Below, in pieces: positions 33,069-42,491 of a stretch of DNA of 64,000 nucleotides. The notes under the pieces were generated by a model. That model was given only the letters and a program-made list of their open reading frames with translations. It made no database searches and was not told the DNA's origin. This DNA is from Streptomyces sp. TN58 (GTDB lineage Bacteria > Actinomycetota > Actinomycetes > Streptomycetales > Streptomycetaceae): positions 1,612,001 to 1,676,000 of the forward strand of contig NZ_CP018870.1 in assembly GCF_001941845.1 (NCBI RefSeq), read 5' to 3'. How positions within the stretch are numbered: the stretch's first letter is position 1; every line of letters begins with the position of its first letter. The position numbers were made by a program, and so were the translations under genes.

Positions 33069-33977
33069 GTGACCGACAGCATGACCTTTCGAAACGAGGA
33101 CCTGCCGGCCCTCTTCCACCACACGGACCAGGCGGCGATCTCCCGGCAGCGGGAGTCCACGCAGGCGACGAGGACCCAGCTGCTGCTGCTCGTCCTGGCG
33201 GCGGGGGCGGCGGCGCTGCCGCCGGGGCCCGAGATCGGCTCGCTGCACCTCTTCGGGCTGCTGAGCGTGCTCGGTTACGCGGGGGTGCTGGGGGTGGGCA
33301 TGCGGGCGACCCGGCGCCGGGCCCGCCCGCAGTGGCAGCTGAACCGCAGTGCGGCGGAGTTCATCAAGTCCCTGGCCTGGCGGTACGCGGTGCACGGGGC
33401 GCCGTTCGGCAGCGACGTGGCCGATCCCGGGGAGGCGTACCACGCGCGGCTTGAGGCGGGTCTGGCCGAGCTGCGGAAGATGGGCTGGGAGGATCCGCGG
33501 GCGTCGGGAGCCGTGCCGGAGGGTGCGGAGATCACCGGGGCGATGCGGCGGCTGCGCGGCAGGGACTACCACGTGCGGCGGGAGACGTACGTCCGGGACC
33601 GGCTGATCGAGCAGCGCAACTGGTACCGGCGGCGGACGGAGGTGTCCCGGCGGGCGACACACCTGTGGTCGTGGACGATCGTCCTGCTGACCTGTCTGGC
33701 GCTGCTGTTCGCCGTGCTGAGGGCGTTCGGTTCGGGTCCGGGGACGGGCCTGACGGGGCTGCTGAGCACGGCGGCGGCGGCCGGTATCGCCTGGAACGAG
33801 GTACGCCGCCACCACCCGCTGATCGAGGCGCACACCCTGATCGAGCAGGATCTGGCGGCGATGATGGTCGTGATGCAGACGACCATCACGGAGTCGCAGT
33901 GGCCCACGTCGGTGTACGAGACCGAGCGGTACGTCTCGCCGCAGCACACGGACTGGTTGGCCCGGCACAGCAGTTGA
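33069..33977 (+). CDS. DUF4231/SLATT-like four-helix membrane protein
   Basis: 302 aa. Two hydrophobic hairpins, near residues 37-85 and 198-240, flank a charged cytosolic middle ('LRGRDYHVRRETYVRDRLIE'). The C-terminal part has 'IEAHTLIEQDLAAMMVVMQT' and ends soluble. The paired-helix pattern fits DUF4231, which belongs to the SLATT group of two-helix membrane proteins. These are predicted pore-forming effectors, often next to SLOG or nucleotidyltransferase sensors. The GTG at 33069 has AAGGGGGG upstream and lies 63 bp after fxsT, so it is probably in the same transcript. A SLOG-like gene lies convergently 19 bp beyond. Confidence 0.75.
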   Translation: MTDSMTFRNEDLPALFHHTDQAAISRQRESTQATRTQLLLLVLAAGAAALPPGPEIGSLHLFGLLSVLGYAGVLGVGMRATRRRARPQWQLNRSAAEFIKSLAWRYAVHGAPFGSDVADPGEAYHARLEAGLAELRKMGWEDPRASGAVPEGAEITGAMRRLRGRDYHVRRETYVRDRLIEQRNWYRRRTEVSRRATHLWSWTIVLLTCLALLFAVLRAFGSGPGTGLTGLLSTAAAAGIAWNEVRRHHPLIEAHTLIEQDLAAMMVVMQTTITESQWPTSVYETERYVSPQHTDWLARHSS

Positions 33978-33996
33978 GGCGGCGGGTGGGCGTGGC

Positions 33997-34476
33997 TCAG
34001 TCCCGGGTCACGCCTTCGCGCCACAGGACGGTGACCGGCTTGCCGAGGGACCGGGCGTAGGCGACGATCTCGGCGGTGCCGCCGTGTCCGCGGGCGGGCC
34101 GGCCGTCCCAGACGGCGACGAGCCGGTCGCAGGTGTCGGCGATGTAGGTGCCCGCGGCGTAGTAGGCCTCGTCCGTGGAGCGGGCGAAGTCCATGCGGAC
34201 CTCCTGGGTGGCCCGGCGCCTGAGGCGGCGGTAGCGGTCGAGCGCTTCGGGGCCCTCGAAGGCCTCTTCGTAGTCCGCGCTGGGGATCACCACGGTCAGG
34301 TCGGCGCCGCAGTCGAGTGCGACGGCGGCGAAGAGCTGGTCCGCGCCGTCGGCGAGGCTGGAGAGGGCTTCCAGCGGCCCTTCGTGGCCGCCCAGTACGG
34401 CCCGCAGGCCGTTCTCCACATGGCCGAGCACCGATGCGGGGAGGGACCGGTGCCCGGTCACGCCGATGCGCTTCAT
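33997..34476 (-). CDS. SLOG-like nucleotide-binding protein
   Basis: 159 aa, single domain. The N-terminus 'MKRIGVTGHRSLPAS' is a Rossmann-type GxTGHR loop. 'LSSLADGADQLFAAVAL' and 'DLTVVIPSADYEEAFEG' follow, and near the end comes 'AVWDGRPARGHGGTAEIVAYA', a pattern (D-G-x-P-A-x-x-x-G-G-T) typical of SLOG/LOG and DprA-like folds. SLOG domains bind nucleotide-derived ligands and are often paired with SLATT effectors. The convergent arrangement, ending 19 bp from the SLATT-like gene, preserves that pairing without an operon. The ATG at 34476 has a modest AGG RBS. Confidence 0.78.
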   Translation of the reverse strand: MKRIGVTGHRSLPASVLGHVENGLRAVLGGHEGPLEALSSLADGADQLFAAVALDCGADLTVVIPSADYEEAFEGPEALDRYRRLRRRATQEVRMDFARSTDEAYYAAGTYIADTCDRLVAVWDGRPARGHGGTAEIVAYARSLGKPVTVLWREGVTRD

Positions 34477-34574
34477 GCAGGAACCTGCTTCCCCCGGGGA
34501 CACGGCCGCCCTGGACATCCTCCCAGAAGGCGGGAGGACGTCCAGGGTGCCGGCAGGGGCGCACGGGACACAGG

Positions 34575-35456
34575 TCAGTAGACGCTGACCCCGTAGGCGT
34601 TGAGGGCTTCGACCACGGGCTGGAAGAAGGTGGTGCCGCCCGAGGAGCAGTTTCCGCTGCCGCCGGAGGTGAGGCCGACGGCGCGGGTGCCCGAGTAGAG
34701 CGGGCCGCCGCTGTCGCCCGGCTCGGCGCACACGTTGGTGCGGATCATGCCGTAGACGATGTCGCCGCCGCCGTAGTTGACGGTGGCGTTGAGGCCGGTG
34801 ACCCGGCCGCTGTGGGTGCCGGTGGTGGAGCCGCGCCGGGTCACGGACATGTTGACCGTGGCGTTGACGGCGCTGGTGATGTCCTGGCCGCCGACGGTCC
34901 CCGGGGGTGCGGGCGTGTTGCTGGCGTACTTGACGAGGCCGTAGTCGTTGTTGGGGAAGCTGGAGCCGGCCGTGGAGCCGAGGACGTTGGTACGGGCGGA
35001 GTTCGTCCACCAGGTGCCGGCGCCGTCGGTGCAGTGCCCGGCGGTGAGGGCGTAGTAGTTGGAGCCGCTGCGGACGTTGAAGCCGAGCGAGCAGCGCCAG
35101 CTGCTCGCGTAGATGGCGTCGCCGCCGGAGGCCAGCTTGGTGAGCTTGCCGGGGATGCGCTCGATGCGCAGGGCGCCTGCGTCGGCTCCGGCCTCGCGCT
35201 TGATTCTCGCGATGGCCGCTGCGGAGACGGTGGAGTCGGCGGAGACCACGAGGGTTCCGGTGGCGGGGTCGGCGTGCCAGGCGGTGCCCGCTACGTCGGC
35301 GCGCAGGACGGAGGCGCCGGCCGAGGCGAGCCGGTCGGCGCTGAATCCTCCGTCCTGCGGGTCCGCGCTCGCCGTGGGTGCGGCGAGCGCTGCGGCGGCG
35401 GCCAGGCCGGTGGCCACCGCGAGCAGCCTGTTACGGGTGGTGCGCTTGATCCTCAC
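34575..35456 (-). CDS. Secreted streptogrisin-type serine protease (S1)
   Basis: 293 aa preproenzyme. The signal peptide is residues 1 to about 32 ('AAPTASADP'). A propeptide of roughly 80 residues ('[20 protein letters not shown]') precedes a mature part starting near residue 112. The triad is His in '[10 protein letters not shown]', Asp in 'NNDYGLVKY' and Ser in '[12 protein letters not shown]'. Cysteines pair around the His loop (RCSLGFN / GHC), near the Ser, and in 'GNCSSGG'. It is an extracellular digestive or developmental protease. The GTG at 35456 has AGGAGG on the minus strand, 7 bases upstream. It is convergent-side neighbour to the SLOG gene with about 100 bp between. Confidence 0.93.
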   Translation of the reverse strand: MRIKRTTRNRLLAVATGLAAAAALAAPTASADPQDGGFSADRLASAGASVLRADVAGTAWHADPATGTLVVSADSTVSAAAIARIKREAGADAGALRIERIPGKLTKLASGGDAIYASSWRCSLGFNVRSGSNYYALTAGHCTDGAGTWWTNSARTNVLGSTAGSSFPNNDYGLVKYASNTPAPPGTVGGQDITSAVNATVNMSVTRRGSTTGTHSGRVTGLNATVNYGGGDIVYGMIRTNVCAEPGDSGGPLYSGTRAVGLTSGGSGNCSSGGTTFFQPVVEALNAYGVSVY

Positions 35457-36078
35457 TTCTCGTCCTCCTGGAGAGGTTCGGGGGCCCGGCGGTCGTGGGG
35501 GTGCCGGAGCCCGTGAGGCGCAGCCGGGGGCACGGCGGGCGCATGAACTTTGGCCGTGCCCCTGACAAGCGCTGTCGGGAGTGTCCTGTCGTCGGTTACC
35601 GGTCGCAAGAGCGGCTTTCGGCCTCGGCGCGCACCGCTTCACCGCGGGGTGCGGTGGTGTGCGGGGCGGCGTCCCGGGCCGGGGAAGGGGTCCGCGAGGG
35701 CGCGGTCGGACGGCGCGGCGGAAGCCGGCGGGGGTCCGAGGTGGTCGCGCCCCGCGCCCGGGATATGCCGGCCACCGTACGGAGGAAGGGGCGCCCGGAC
35801 GGCACGGGGAGGGGGCCGCCGGGTGTCACCGGGCGGGTGGGGCCGGGCGGACCCGGAACGGCCGGAATTCGACCTTCCGGGTGGGGGGCGGGTCGGTGGC
35901 CGCCTCCCGGTGCGAAAGGACCGTACGGGCCGGAACCGGTCGCGGGCCCGCGCCGCGCCGGGTCGGCCGGGCCGCGTGCGGATCGTCTGCGTCATCGCTC
36001 ATCCCGCTCAGCCCTTCCACACGCGTCCGGACGGGAATCCCCGCATACGCCGTCCGGGCGCGTGGAACTGACGCGGAC
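35457..36078. other. Intergenic region without a supported gene
   Basis: The 622 bp between the protease start and the Cys-rich gene's stop (both minus strand) hold only Arg/Pro/Gly-rich open frames that look like GC noise. The protease promoter should lie near 35480-35600. I see no repeat, RNA gene or clear terminator here. Confidence 0.5.
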
Positions 36079-37437
36079 TCAGTCGCAGCAGCAGCCGCAG
36101 TTGCAGTCGCAGCAGCCGCCGTCGCCACCGCCGCCGCCGGAGCCGCCCTCGGAACCGCCGGTCGGCGAGGAGTTCGGCCGGCAGCAGTCGCAGCACTCGC
36201 AGGCGTCGCACCACGGGTCCCGCTTCTTGCGCGACCAGGGGCCCTCGTGCTCGGTGCAGCAGATCTGGCAGGTGCAGAAGAGCCCGATGGCCACGGCGCA
36301 GCCGGCCAGCAGGCCACGGCGGGGCCGCTGCGGGTGCTGACCGCCGCCGAAGCCGCCGCCACCGAAACCGCCGCCCCCGCCACCGAAACCGCCGCCTCCG
36401 CCGCCGTACCCGCTGCCGCCACCCGGGGCCTGCGGGGTGTTCGCAGCGTGCGGACCGGCGCCGTAGGGGGTGCCGCCGCTGTGGCCGTAGGGGTTCTGGG
36501 CGTACGGGTTCTGCTCGTACGGGTTCGAGCCGTACGGGTTCTGGCCCTGTCCGGCCGAGGCGGTGGCCGTGTGGCCGCAGCTCATGGTCCCGAAGGCGCG
36601 GTCGACCGAGGTGCGCAGTTCGTGCACCAGCAGCTGGTGGGCGAGCCCCGCGTCGGCGAACTCGACCTCGCCCAGCGCCAGCCTGATGCCGTGGAGGGCG
36701 TCGTCGCAGAGCCTGCGGGCCTCGGCGCGCGAGGTACCGGTGGCGATGAGCGGGTTCCAGGCACCCGCCTCGGCGTCGGCGGCCTGGTCCTCGACCGCGT
36801 CCAGCAGGTGCGCGAGCCGTCCGAAGTAGCGGCCCGCCTCGGCGAGCGCGGGGGCGTTGCCCGGCCGTCCGGCGAGTTGCGCGGTGTGCGCGAAGGCGGC
36901 GGCCGTCGCGGTCTCCGTCGGCTCGGTCACCACGAGCACCGGGGTGCCGGGGCCGGCCAGGGTCTCGATGCCCGCCTGCCGGTCCACGGCGTCCACGAGC
37001 ACCGCGGTGTCGAAGCCGAGCGAGGCGCCGGTGCGCGCACCGGCGCGGTCCCAGCCGCGGGCGACCTTGCGCGCGGCCAGGGCGATGGGGGCGCGGGCCA
37101 ACAGGCCGTCCCGGTCCGCCACGTGGTCGCGGACCTTCGCGGAGGCCAGGACGAGGGAGACGGCGGCGGCGAGCCTGGCCCCCTCCCCCTTGGCGACGGC
37201 GGCGGTGCGCATCCCGCGCAGCGGGCAGGGGCCGGCGGTGCGCCGGGAGCCGGGTGCGGGACCGGCCTGAGCCTCCGTCAGAACAGAGACCAGCAGACCG
37301 TCATAGTTCGTGACGATCCGGGCGAACTGCCCGTGGTCTCCCCGAAGTGCCAGGCACAGCCCGCACAGATGGGCCATCCACTCCGCCTTGAACCGCTCTC
37401 CGAGCCGGTGCGTGCAAGGTCTGACTATGCCGAACAA
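36079..37437 (-). CDS. DUF5685-like protein with Cys-rich C-terminal tail
   Basis: 452 aa. The N-terminus 'MFGIVRPCTHRLGERFKAEW' and 'HLCGLCLALRGDHGQ' match the actinobacterial DUF5685 family (residues 1 to about 280, mostly helical). A repeat linker of NPYG/NPYE/NPYA units and long Gly runs follows, then a tail with many cysteines ('CTCQICC', 'WCDACECCDCCRPN', 'CCDCNCGCCCD'). The tail might bind metal or be lipidated. The start codon is TTG at 37437, supported by GGGGGAAG seven bases upstream and by the conserved MFGIVRPC opening. The function is unknown. It is divergent from the SepF paralogue. Confidence 0.78.
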   Translation of the reverse strand: MFGIVRPCTHRLGERFKAEWMAHLCGLCLALRGDHGQFARIVTNYDGLLVSVLTEAQAGPAPGSRRTAGPCPLRGMRTAAVAKGEGARLAAAVSLVLASAKVRDHVADRDGLLARAPIALAARKVARGWDRAGARTGASLGFDTAVLVDAVDRQAGIETLAGPGTPVLVVTEPTETATAAAFAHTAQLAGRPGNAPALAEAGRYFGRLAHLLDAVEDQAADAEAGAWNPLIATGTSRAEARRLCDDALHGIRLALGEVEFADAGLAHQLLVHELRTSVDRAFGTMSCGHTATASAGQGQNPYGSNPYEQNPYAQNPYGHSGGTPYGAGPHAANTPQAPGGGSGYGGGGGGFGGGGGGFGGGGFGGGQHPQRPRRGLLAGCAVAIGLFCTCQICCTEHEGPWSRKKRDPWCDACECCDCCRPNSSPTGGSEGGSGGGGGDGGCCDCNCGCCCD

Positions 37438-37722
37438 GCTGCTTCCCCCGTGTGTCGTACGCGTGCCTGCCCGGCATCGTATCGACCCGTTTCCGTCACC
37501 CGTACGTCCCCGTCGCCCACCCGTACGGCGGCGGCGGTCGTATTTTCACTCAGTCAGCAGCGGTAGGGACCAGGATCCTTGACCGTGCAACGGATGTTCT
37601 GCACCAGTACCGTCACGAAACCACTGCGCGGCGACTATCCACTTGGCGCGTTGTCAGCATCATGGACGAGCATAGGGGCAGCGGAGAGAAGACAGACTGA
37701 CCGCGGTGAAAGGAGGCAGTCC

Positions 37723-38172
37723 ATGGGTTCGGTGCGCAAGGCGAGTGCCTGGCTGGGTCTCGTGGAGGACAGCGACGACGAGCGCTACTACGACGATGAC
37801 TACGCGGAGGCCGCCCACGGTTCCGTCGCGGGCCCCGGTGACCAGTGGGTGACCGACCCCCGCGTCAAGGTGGCCTCCGAGTCGGCCGTCGAGCACGGCC
37901 GCCGGATCGCGACGGTCACCCCGGACGGCTTCCGCGACGCGCGCGGCATCGGCGAGCTGTTCCGCGACGGTGTCCCCGTGATCGTGAACCTGTCCTCGAT
38001 GGACCCGACCGACGCGAAGCGCGTCGTCGACTTCGCGGCCGGCCTGACCTTCGGGCTGCGCGGTTCGATCGAGCGGGTGGCGACCAGGGTCTTCCTGCTG
38101 ACCCCGGCCGACACCCAGATCGTGAGCGGTGAGCCCGGCGGCCGCTCACGCGACTTCTTCAACCAGAGCTGA
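37723..38172 (+). CDS. SepF-like cell-division protein paralogue
   Basis: 149 aa. The short N-terminus '[19 protein letters not shown]' could act as the amphipathic membrane helix, followed by an acidic linker. The C-terminal SepF domain (about 60-140) has '[20 protein letters not shown]', '[20 protein letters not shown]' and '[11 protein letters not shown]'. SepF tethers FtsZ to the membrane; Streptomyces carry extra copies beside the one in the division cluster, and no division genes surround this one. The start ATG has AAAGGAGGCAG upstream. The 285-bp upstream region is shared with the divergent DUF5685 gene. Confidence 0.88.
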   Translation: MGSVRKASAWLGLVEDSDDERYYDDDYAEAAHGSVAGPGDQWVTDPRVKVASESAVEHGRRIATVTPDGFRDARGIGELFRDGVPVIVNLSSMDPTDAKRVVDFAAGLTFGLRGSIERVATRVFLLTPADTQIVSGEPGGRSRDFFNQS

Positions 38173-38181
38173 GCGGGGCTC

Positions 38182-39351
38182 TCACCGGAAGGCGTCCAGC
38201 CCGGTGAGCGCCTTGCCCAGCACCAGCTGGTGCATCTCGACGGTGCCCTCGTAGGTGAGGACCGATTCGAGGTTGGTGGCGTGCCGCATGACGGGGTATT
38301 CGAGAGAGATCCCGTTGGCGCCGAGGACGGTCCGCGCGGTGCGGCAGATCTCGATGGCCTCGCGGACGTTGTTGAGCTTGCCGAAGCTGATCTGCTCCGG
38401 ACGCAGGGTGCCCGCGTCCATCCGCCGGCCCAGGTGGTGGGCGAGCAGGATGCCCTTGTGGAGTTCGAGGGCCATGTCCGCGAGCTTGGCCTGGGTGAGC
38501 TGGAAGCCGCCGATCGGCTTGCCGAACTGCTCCCGCGTCCTGGCGTAGTCGAGCGCGGCCTCGAAACTGGCCCGCGCCGCGCCCATGGATCCCCAGATGA
38601 TCCCGTACCGCGCGTGGCTGAGACAGCCGAGCGGACCCTTGAGCCCGGTGACGAGCGGCAGCACCGCGTCGGCGGGCAGCCGTACGTCGTCCATGACCAG
38701 CTCGCTGGTGACGCTGGCCCGCAGCGACCACTTGTGCTTGATCTCCGGCGCGGAGAAGCCGGGCGTGTCGGTGGGCACGGCGAAGCCGCGGATACCGTCG
38801 TCGGTCTGCGCCCACACCACGGCCACCGCCGCGACGGAGCCGTTGGTGATCCACATCTTGCGGCCGTTCAGCACCCAGTCGGCGCCGTCGCGCTTGGCGT
38901 AGGTCCGCATCGCCGCCGGGTCCGACCCCACGTCGGGCTCGGTCAGTCCGAAGCAGCCGATGAGCTCGCCCGCGGCCATGCCGGGCAGCCAGCGCTGCTT
39001 CTGCTCCTCGGAGCCGTACTTCCAGATCGCGTACATGGCCAGCGAGCCCTGCACCGAGACCAGCGACCGGATCCCGGAGTCGGCGGCCTCAAGCTCCAGG
39101 CAGGCCAGGCCGTACTGCACGGCGCTGGCACCCGCGCAGCCGTACCCCTCCAGGGACATCCCGAGCGCCCCGATGGCGCCGAGTTCGCGCGCCAGTTCCC
39201 GGATCGCGGGCAGCTCGCCGCTCTCGTACCACTGGGCGATGTTCGGCAGCACCCGGTCCGCGGCCCAGCCGCGGACAGTGTCCCGGACCGCGAGGTCCTC
39301 GGGCCCGAGGAGCTCGTCGAGCCCGAGCGGATCGGTGGGTACGAAGGACAC
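38182..39351 (-). CDS. Acyl-CoA dehydrogenase, glutaryl-CoA dehydrogenase-like
   Basis: 389 aa. Family blocks: 'GCFGLTEPDVGSDPAAM' near 130 (flavin/substrate loop), 'VLNGRKMWITNG' near 160, 'RTREQFGKPIGGFQL' near 275 and the end block 'LESVLTYEGTVEMHQLVLG', where the Glu of YEG is the catalytic base. The pattern is closest to the glutaryl-CoA dehydrogenase branch, which acts in lysine/tryptophan breakdown, though other short-chain substrates are possible. The GTG at 39351 follows GGGAGGCCCC. It is convergent with the SepF gene, with a 9-bp gap. Confidence 0.9.
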   Translation of the reverse strand: MSFVPTDPLGLDELLGPEDLAVRDTVRGWAADRVLPNIAQWYESGELPAIRELARELGAIGALGMSLEGYGCAGASAVQYGLACLELEAADSGIRSLVSVQGSLAMYAIWKYGSEEQKQRWLPGMAAGELIGCFGLTEPDVGSDPAAMRTYAKRDGADWVLNGRKMWITNGSVAAVAVVWAQTDDGIRGFAVPTDTPGFSAPEIKHKWSLRASVTSELVMDDVRLPADAVLPLVTGLKGPLGCLSHARYGIIWGSMGAARASFEAALDYARTREQFGKPIGGFQLTQAKLADMALELHKGILLAHHLGRRMDAGTLRPEQISFGKLNNVREAIEICRTARTVLGANGISLEYPVMRHATNLESVLTYEGTVEMHQLVLGKALTGLDAFR

Positions 39352-39438
39352 GGGGCCTCCCGGCGGCCTGAGCGGAACCTGGCGGCGCACGGCGTGCGCC
39401 CACCCGAAGCTATGGGTCCGCGGCGGGCAAATCCAGCC

Positions 39439-41091
39439 CTACTTTCCGGCGCCGGCCTGCTCCACCGCGGCCGGCCGCGCGGCCTCGCCCTTCGCCTGCG
39501 CGGGCAACCGCACCGGTTCGGCGTCGCCGGAGACCCCGCAGTCCATCACCCGCGGCAGCTTCAGCGCCATCACGGCCCCCGCGAACAGCAGCCCCGCGCT
39601 CACCAGCAGCGTGACGTGCAGCCCGTGCACGAAGGCGTGCCGGGCCGCCGCGTACAGCGATTCCCCGGCCGGGCCGCCGAGGCCCGCCGCGATCTGGTAG
39701 GCCTCGCCCAGGGAGTTCGCCGCACCCGCCGAGTCCGCCGCCGAGACCCCCGGCACCGACACCAGCCCCGGCCGGTACGCCGCGTTCATCACGCTGCCCA
39801 GCAGCGCGATGCCGATGCCCGCGCCCAGCTGGTAGGAGGTCTCGCCGATCGAGGCCGCCCCGCCGGCGGTCTCGGCCGGGGCCTCGCTCAGCATCGACTC
39901 GTACGCGGCGAACAGCGTGGTCTGCAGTCCGAAGCCGAGCAGGACGAAGCCTGCGGTCAGCAGCACCGGCCGGTCCTGCTGGCCCATCAGCGTCAGCAGC
40001 AGCACGGCGAGGGCCGTCAGTACGAAGCCCAGCGAGACCATGGTGCGCGGCCCGACCCGGGCCAGGGTGTAGGAGCCGGTGGCGCCCGCGGCCATGGCGG
40101 CGAAGGTCAGCGGCAGCAGCCGCAGGCCGGTCTCCAGCGGGCTGAGGTGCAGCACGAGCTGCAGGTACTGGACGGCGATCAGCTCCAGCCCGACCAGCGC
40201 GAGCATGGCGAGCACGATGCAGGCGACCGAGGTGGAGAAGGCCGCCCGCGAGAACATCCGCATGTCGATCAGCGGGTGGTCGCGCCGCTTCTGCCGGCGC
40301 ACGAACAGCACCAGGAGGGCCGCGCCGAGCAGCAGCGGGACCAGCGCCCCGGCGTCGAGGAGGTGCCGTTCGGCGCCGATCCGCTTGATCCCGAGGACCG
40401 AGCCGAGCACGCCGGCGGCGGCCATCAGGGCGCCGAGCACGTCCCACGGCCCGTCCGCGGAGCCGCGCGACTCCGGCAGCAGCCAGCGGCCGAGCGGCAG
40501 GATCAGTGCCATGAGCGGGATGTTGATGAGGAAGACCGAGCCCCACCAGAAGTGCTCGATCAGGAAGCCGCCGAGGACGGGGCCGCTGGCGGCGCCGATC
40601 GCGGCGACGGCGGTCCAGATGCCGATGGCGAGGGCCCGCTCGCGCCGGTCGGGGAAGACCTGGCGCAGGATCGACAGGGTGGCCGGCATGATCATCGCGC
40701 CGCCGATGCCGAGCAGGGCGCGCGCGAGGATGAGGACCTGGGCGCTGTCGGCGAGGGCGGCCGTCGCGGAGGCCGCGCCGAAGAGTCCGTAGCCGAGGAG
40801 GAGCACGCGGCGGCGGCCGACCCGGTCACCGAGGGTGCCGAAGAGGATCAGCAGCGAGGCGCAGACCAGCGGGTAGGCGTCGACGATCCAGAGGAGCTCG
40901 ATCGGGCCGGGCCGAAGGTCCTCGGTGACCGACGGGACCGCGACGTGCAGGATCGTCGCGTCGAGCGCGACGAGGACCAGGCTGACGCAGAGAACCGCCA
41001 GGACGACCCAGCGGTTGGCGCCGCCGGAGACCGCGCCCAGCCGCTGCCAGGGCGAAGGGGTCCCGGCCGCGGCCGCGTTCGTCCCCGCCAT
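39439..41091 (-). CDS. MFS drug transporter, 14-helix DHA2 family
   Basis: 550 aa with 14 predicted membrane helices. Hallmarks are 'LVALDATILHVAVPSV' in helix 1, 'GTLGDRVGRRRVLLLG' in the 2-3 loop and 'ASGPVLGGFL' in helix 5 (motif C of drug antiporters). DHA2 members pump cationic dyes, antiseptics or antibiotics against protons. The ATG at 41091 has GGGAGG seven bases upstream. No linked regulator gene is seen. The 284-bp gap to the divergent PIG-V-like gene holds nothing else recognisable. Confidence 0.92.
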   Translation of the reverse strand: MAGTNAAAAGTPSPWQRLGAVSGGANRWVVLAVLCVSLVLVALDATILHVAVPSVTEDLRPGPIELLWIVDAYPLVCASLLILFGTLGDRVGRRRVLLLGYGLFGAASATAALADSAQVLILARALLGIGGAMIMPATLSILRQVFPDRRERALAIGIWTAVAAIGAASGPVLGGFLIEHFWWGSVFLINIPLMALILPLGRWLLPESRGSADGPWDVLGALMAAAGVLGSVLGIKRIGAERHLLDAGALVPLLLGAALLVLFVRRQKRRDHPLIDMRMFSRAAFSTSVACIVLAMLALVGLELIAVQYLQLVLHLSPLETGLRLLPLTFAAMAAGATGSYTLARVGPRTMVSLGFVLTALAVLLLTLMGQQDRPVLLTAGFVLLGFGLQTTLFAAYESMLSEAPAETAGGAASIGETSYQLGAGIGIALLGSVMNAAYRPGLVSVPGVSAADSAGAANSLGEAYQIAAGLGGPAGESLYAAARHAFVHGLHVTLLVSAGLLFAGAVMALKLPRVMDCGVSGDAEPVRLPAQAKGEAARPAAVEQAGAGK

Positions 41092-41375
41092 GCATGTACC
41101 TCCCAGGTGATCCCTCGCGCTCGGCGGACCAGCGTCTTGATGGAGCCGCGAGGGGTCGTGCGCTGTGCGGCGTCCAACGGGGTCCGGCATCGACACGCGA
41201 GTGAACGGTCAGCGTACGCGAGTTCGTGTGGCCGCCACGTGGCCAAGCTCTCATCCCGGCGGCGCCCCCCGTGTGGCGTGCGCCACTCCCCCTCCACGGA
41301 ATCCTCCCCCGCGTACGCGCCCGCTCACGCTCCGTCGTCCTCGGCGCCGGCCCCGGTCGGGCGCCACCGATAATC

Positions 41376-42491
41376 ATGCCCGTGGAAGATCTTGCGTTTC
41401 GCCGGGCCGCGCCCGCGCTGGCCGTCTTCGCGGCGGTCCGGCTGCTCGGGCTGACCGTGCTCTCCGTGTGGTGCGCGGTGGCGGGCAGCAGCCCGCACAC
41501 CCTGCTGTCGGCCCGCTGGGACTCGCTCTGGTACGCCCGCATCGCCGCCGAGGGGTACGGCTACGAGATCGTCCTGCCCGACGGGGACGTCCACTCGAAC
41601 CTGGCGTTCTTCCCGCTGCTGCCGTGGCTGGAGCGGGCGGTGTCGGCGGTGACCGGGTTCTCGTACGGCTCGGCGGGCCTGGTGGTGTCGCTGCTCGCCG
41701 GGCTCGCGGCGGCGTGGGGGATCTTCGCGGTGGCCGACCTGCTCCACGGCCGGCGGACGGGTGTGTTCGCCGTCGCCGTCTGGGCGGCGCTGCCGGTCGG
41801 GATCGTGCAGTCCATGGCGTACAGCGAGGCGCTGTTCACGGCGCTGGCCGCGTGGGCGCTGTACGGGGCCCTGCGCGGCCGGTGGCTGACGGCGGGCCTG
41901 CTCGCGGCGGGGGCGGGCCTGACCCGCCCGGTCGGCGCGGCGGTCGTCGCGGCGGTGTGGGTGGCCGCCGTCCTGGCCTGGCGGCGCGGGGAGCGGTCGT
42001 GGCGGATGGCCGCGGGAGTGCTGCTGGCTCCGGCGGGCGCGGCCGCGTACGTGCTGTGGGTGGGGGCGCGCACGGGCGGCGGTCTGCTCGGGTACCTGGA
42101 CGTGCAGGCCGGCTGGGGCAACGGCTTCGACGGCGGCTGGGCCTTCGCCCGCTTCGTGGGGGCGAAGCTGGCTTCGCCGGCCTGGCCGGCCGGGCTGGGG
42201 CTGGTCGCCGGGGTCGCCCTGGTGCTGTGGCTGTACGCGGCGTGCGTACGGCAGCGGCAGCCGGCTCCGCTGCTGGTGTACTGCGGGATCGTCGTGGCGC
42301 TCGCGCTGTGCGCGTCCGGGTACTTCGGCTCCAAGCCGCGGCTGCTGCTGCCCGCCTTCCCGCTGATGCTGGTGCCGGCGGTGGCGCTCGCCCGGTGGCG
42401 GACCCGGCGGGCGGCCTGGGTGCTGGGCGCGGCCGCCCTGGCCTCGGCGGTGTACGGGGCGTTCTGGCTGAACGGCTCGGGCCCTCCGTAG
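41376..42491 (+). CDS. PIG-V-like GT-C mannosyltransferase/membrane protein
   Basis: 371 aa with about nine membrane helices. Features of the GPI-mannosyltransferase II (PIG-V) group are 'ARWDSLWYARIAAEGYGY' near 48-65, carrying the W-D and Y motif of the first lumenal loop, and 'FFPLLPWLERAV' near 78. A later 'SMAYSEALFTALAAWALYG' follows. In bacteria such proteins probably transfer mannose from a polyprenyl donor to wall or membrane acceptors. The start could also be the GTG two codons on. It stands alone. Confidence 0.8.
   Translation: MPVEDLAFRRAAPALAVFAAVRLLGLTVLSVWCAVAGSSPHTLLSARWDSLWYARIAAEGYGYEIVLPDGDVHSNLAFFPLLPWLERAVSAVTGFSYGSAGLVVSLLAGLAAAWGIFAVADLLHGRRTGVFAVAVWAALPVGIVQSMAYSEALFTALAAWALYGALRGRWLTAGLLAAGAGLTRPVGAAVVAAVWVAAVLAWRRGERSWRMAAGVLLAPAGAAAYVLWVGARTGGGLLGYLDVQAGWGNGFDGGWAFARFVGAKLASPAWPAGLGLVAGVALVLWLYAACVRQRQPAPLLVYCGIVVALALCASGYFGSKPRLLLPAFPLMLVPAVALARWRTRRAAWVLGAAALASAVYGAFWLNGSGPP

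Noticed and set aside
35639..35995. 118-residue minus-strand open frame between the protease and Cys-rich genes
   Set aside because: Arg/Pro-dominated composition without third-position signal typical of the real genes, and no RBS.
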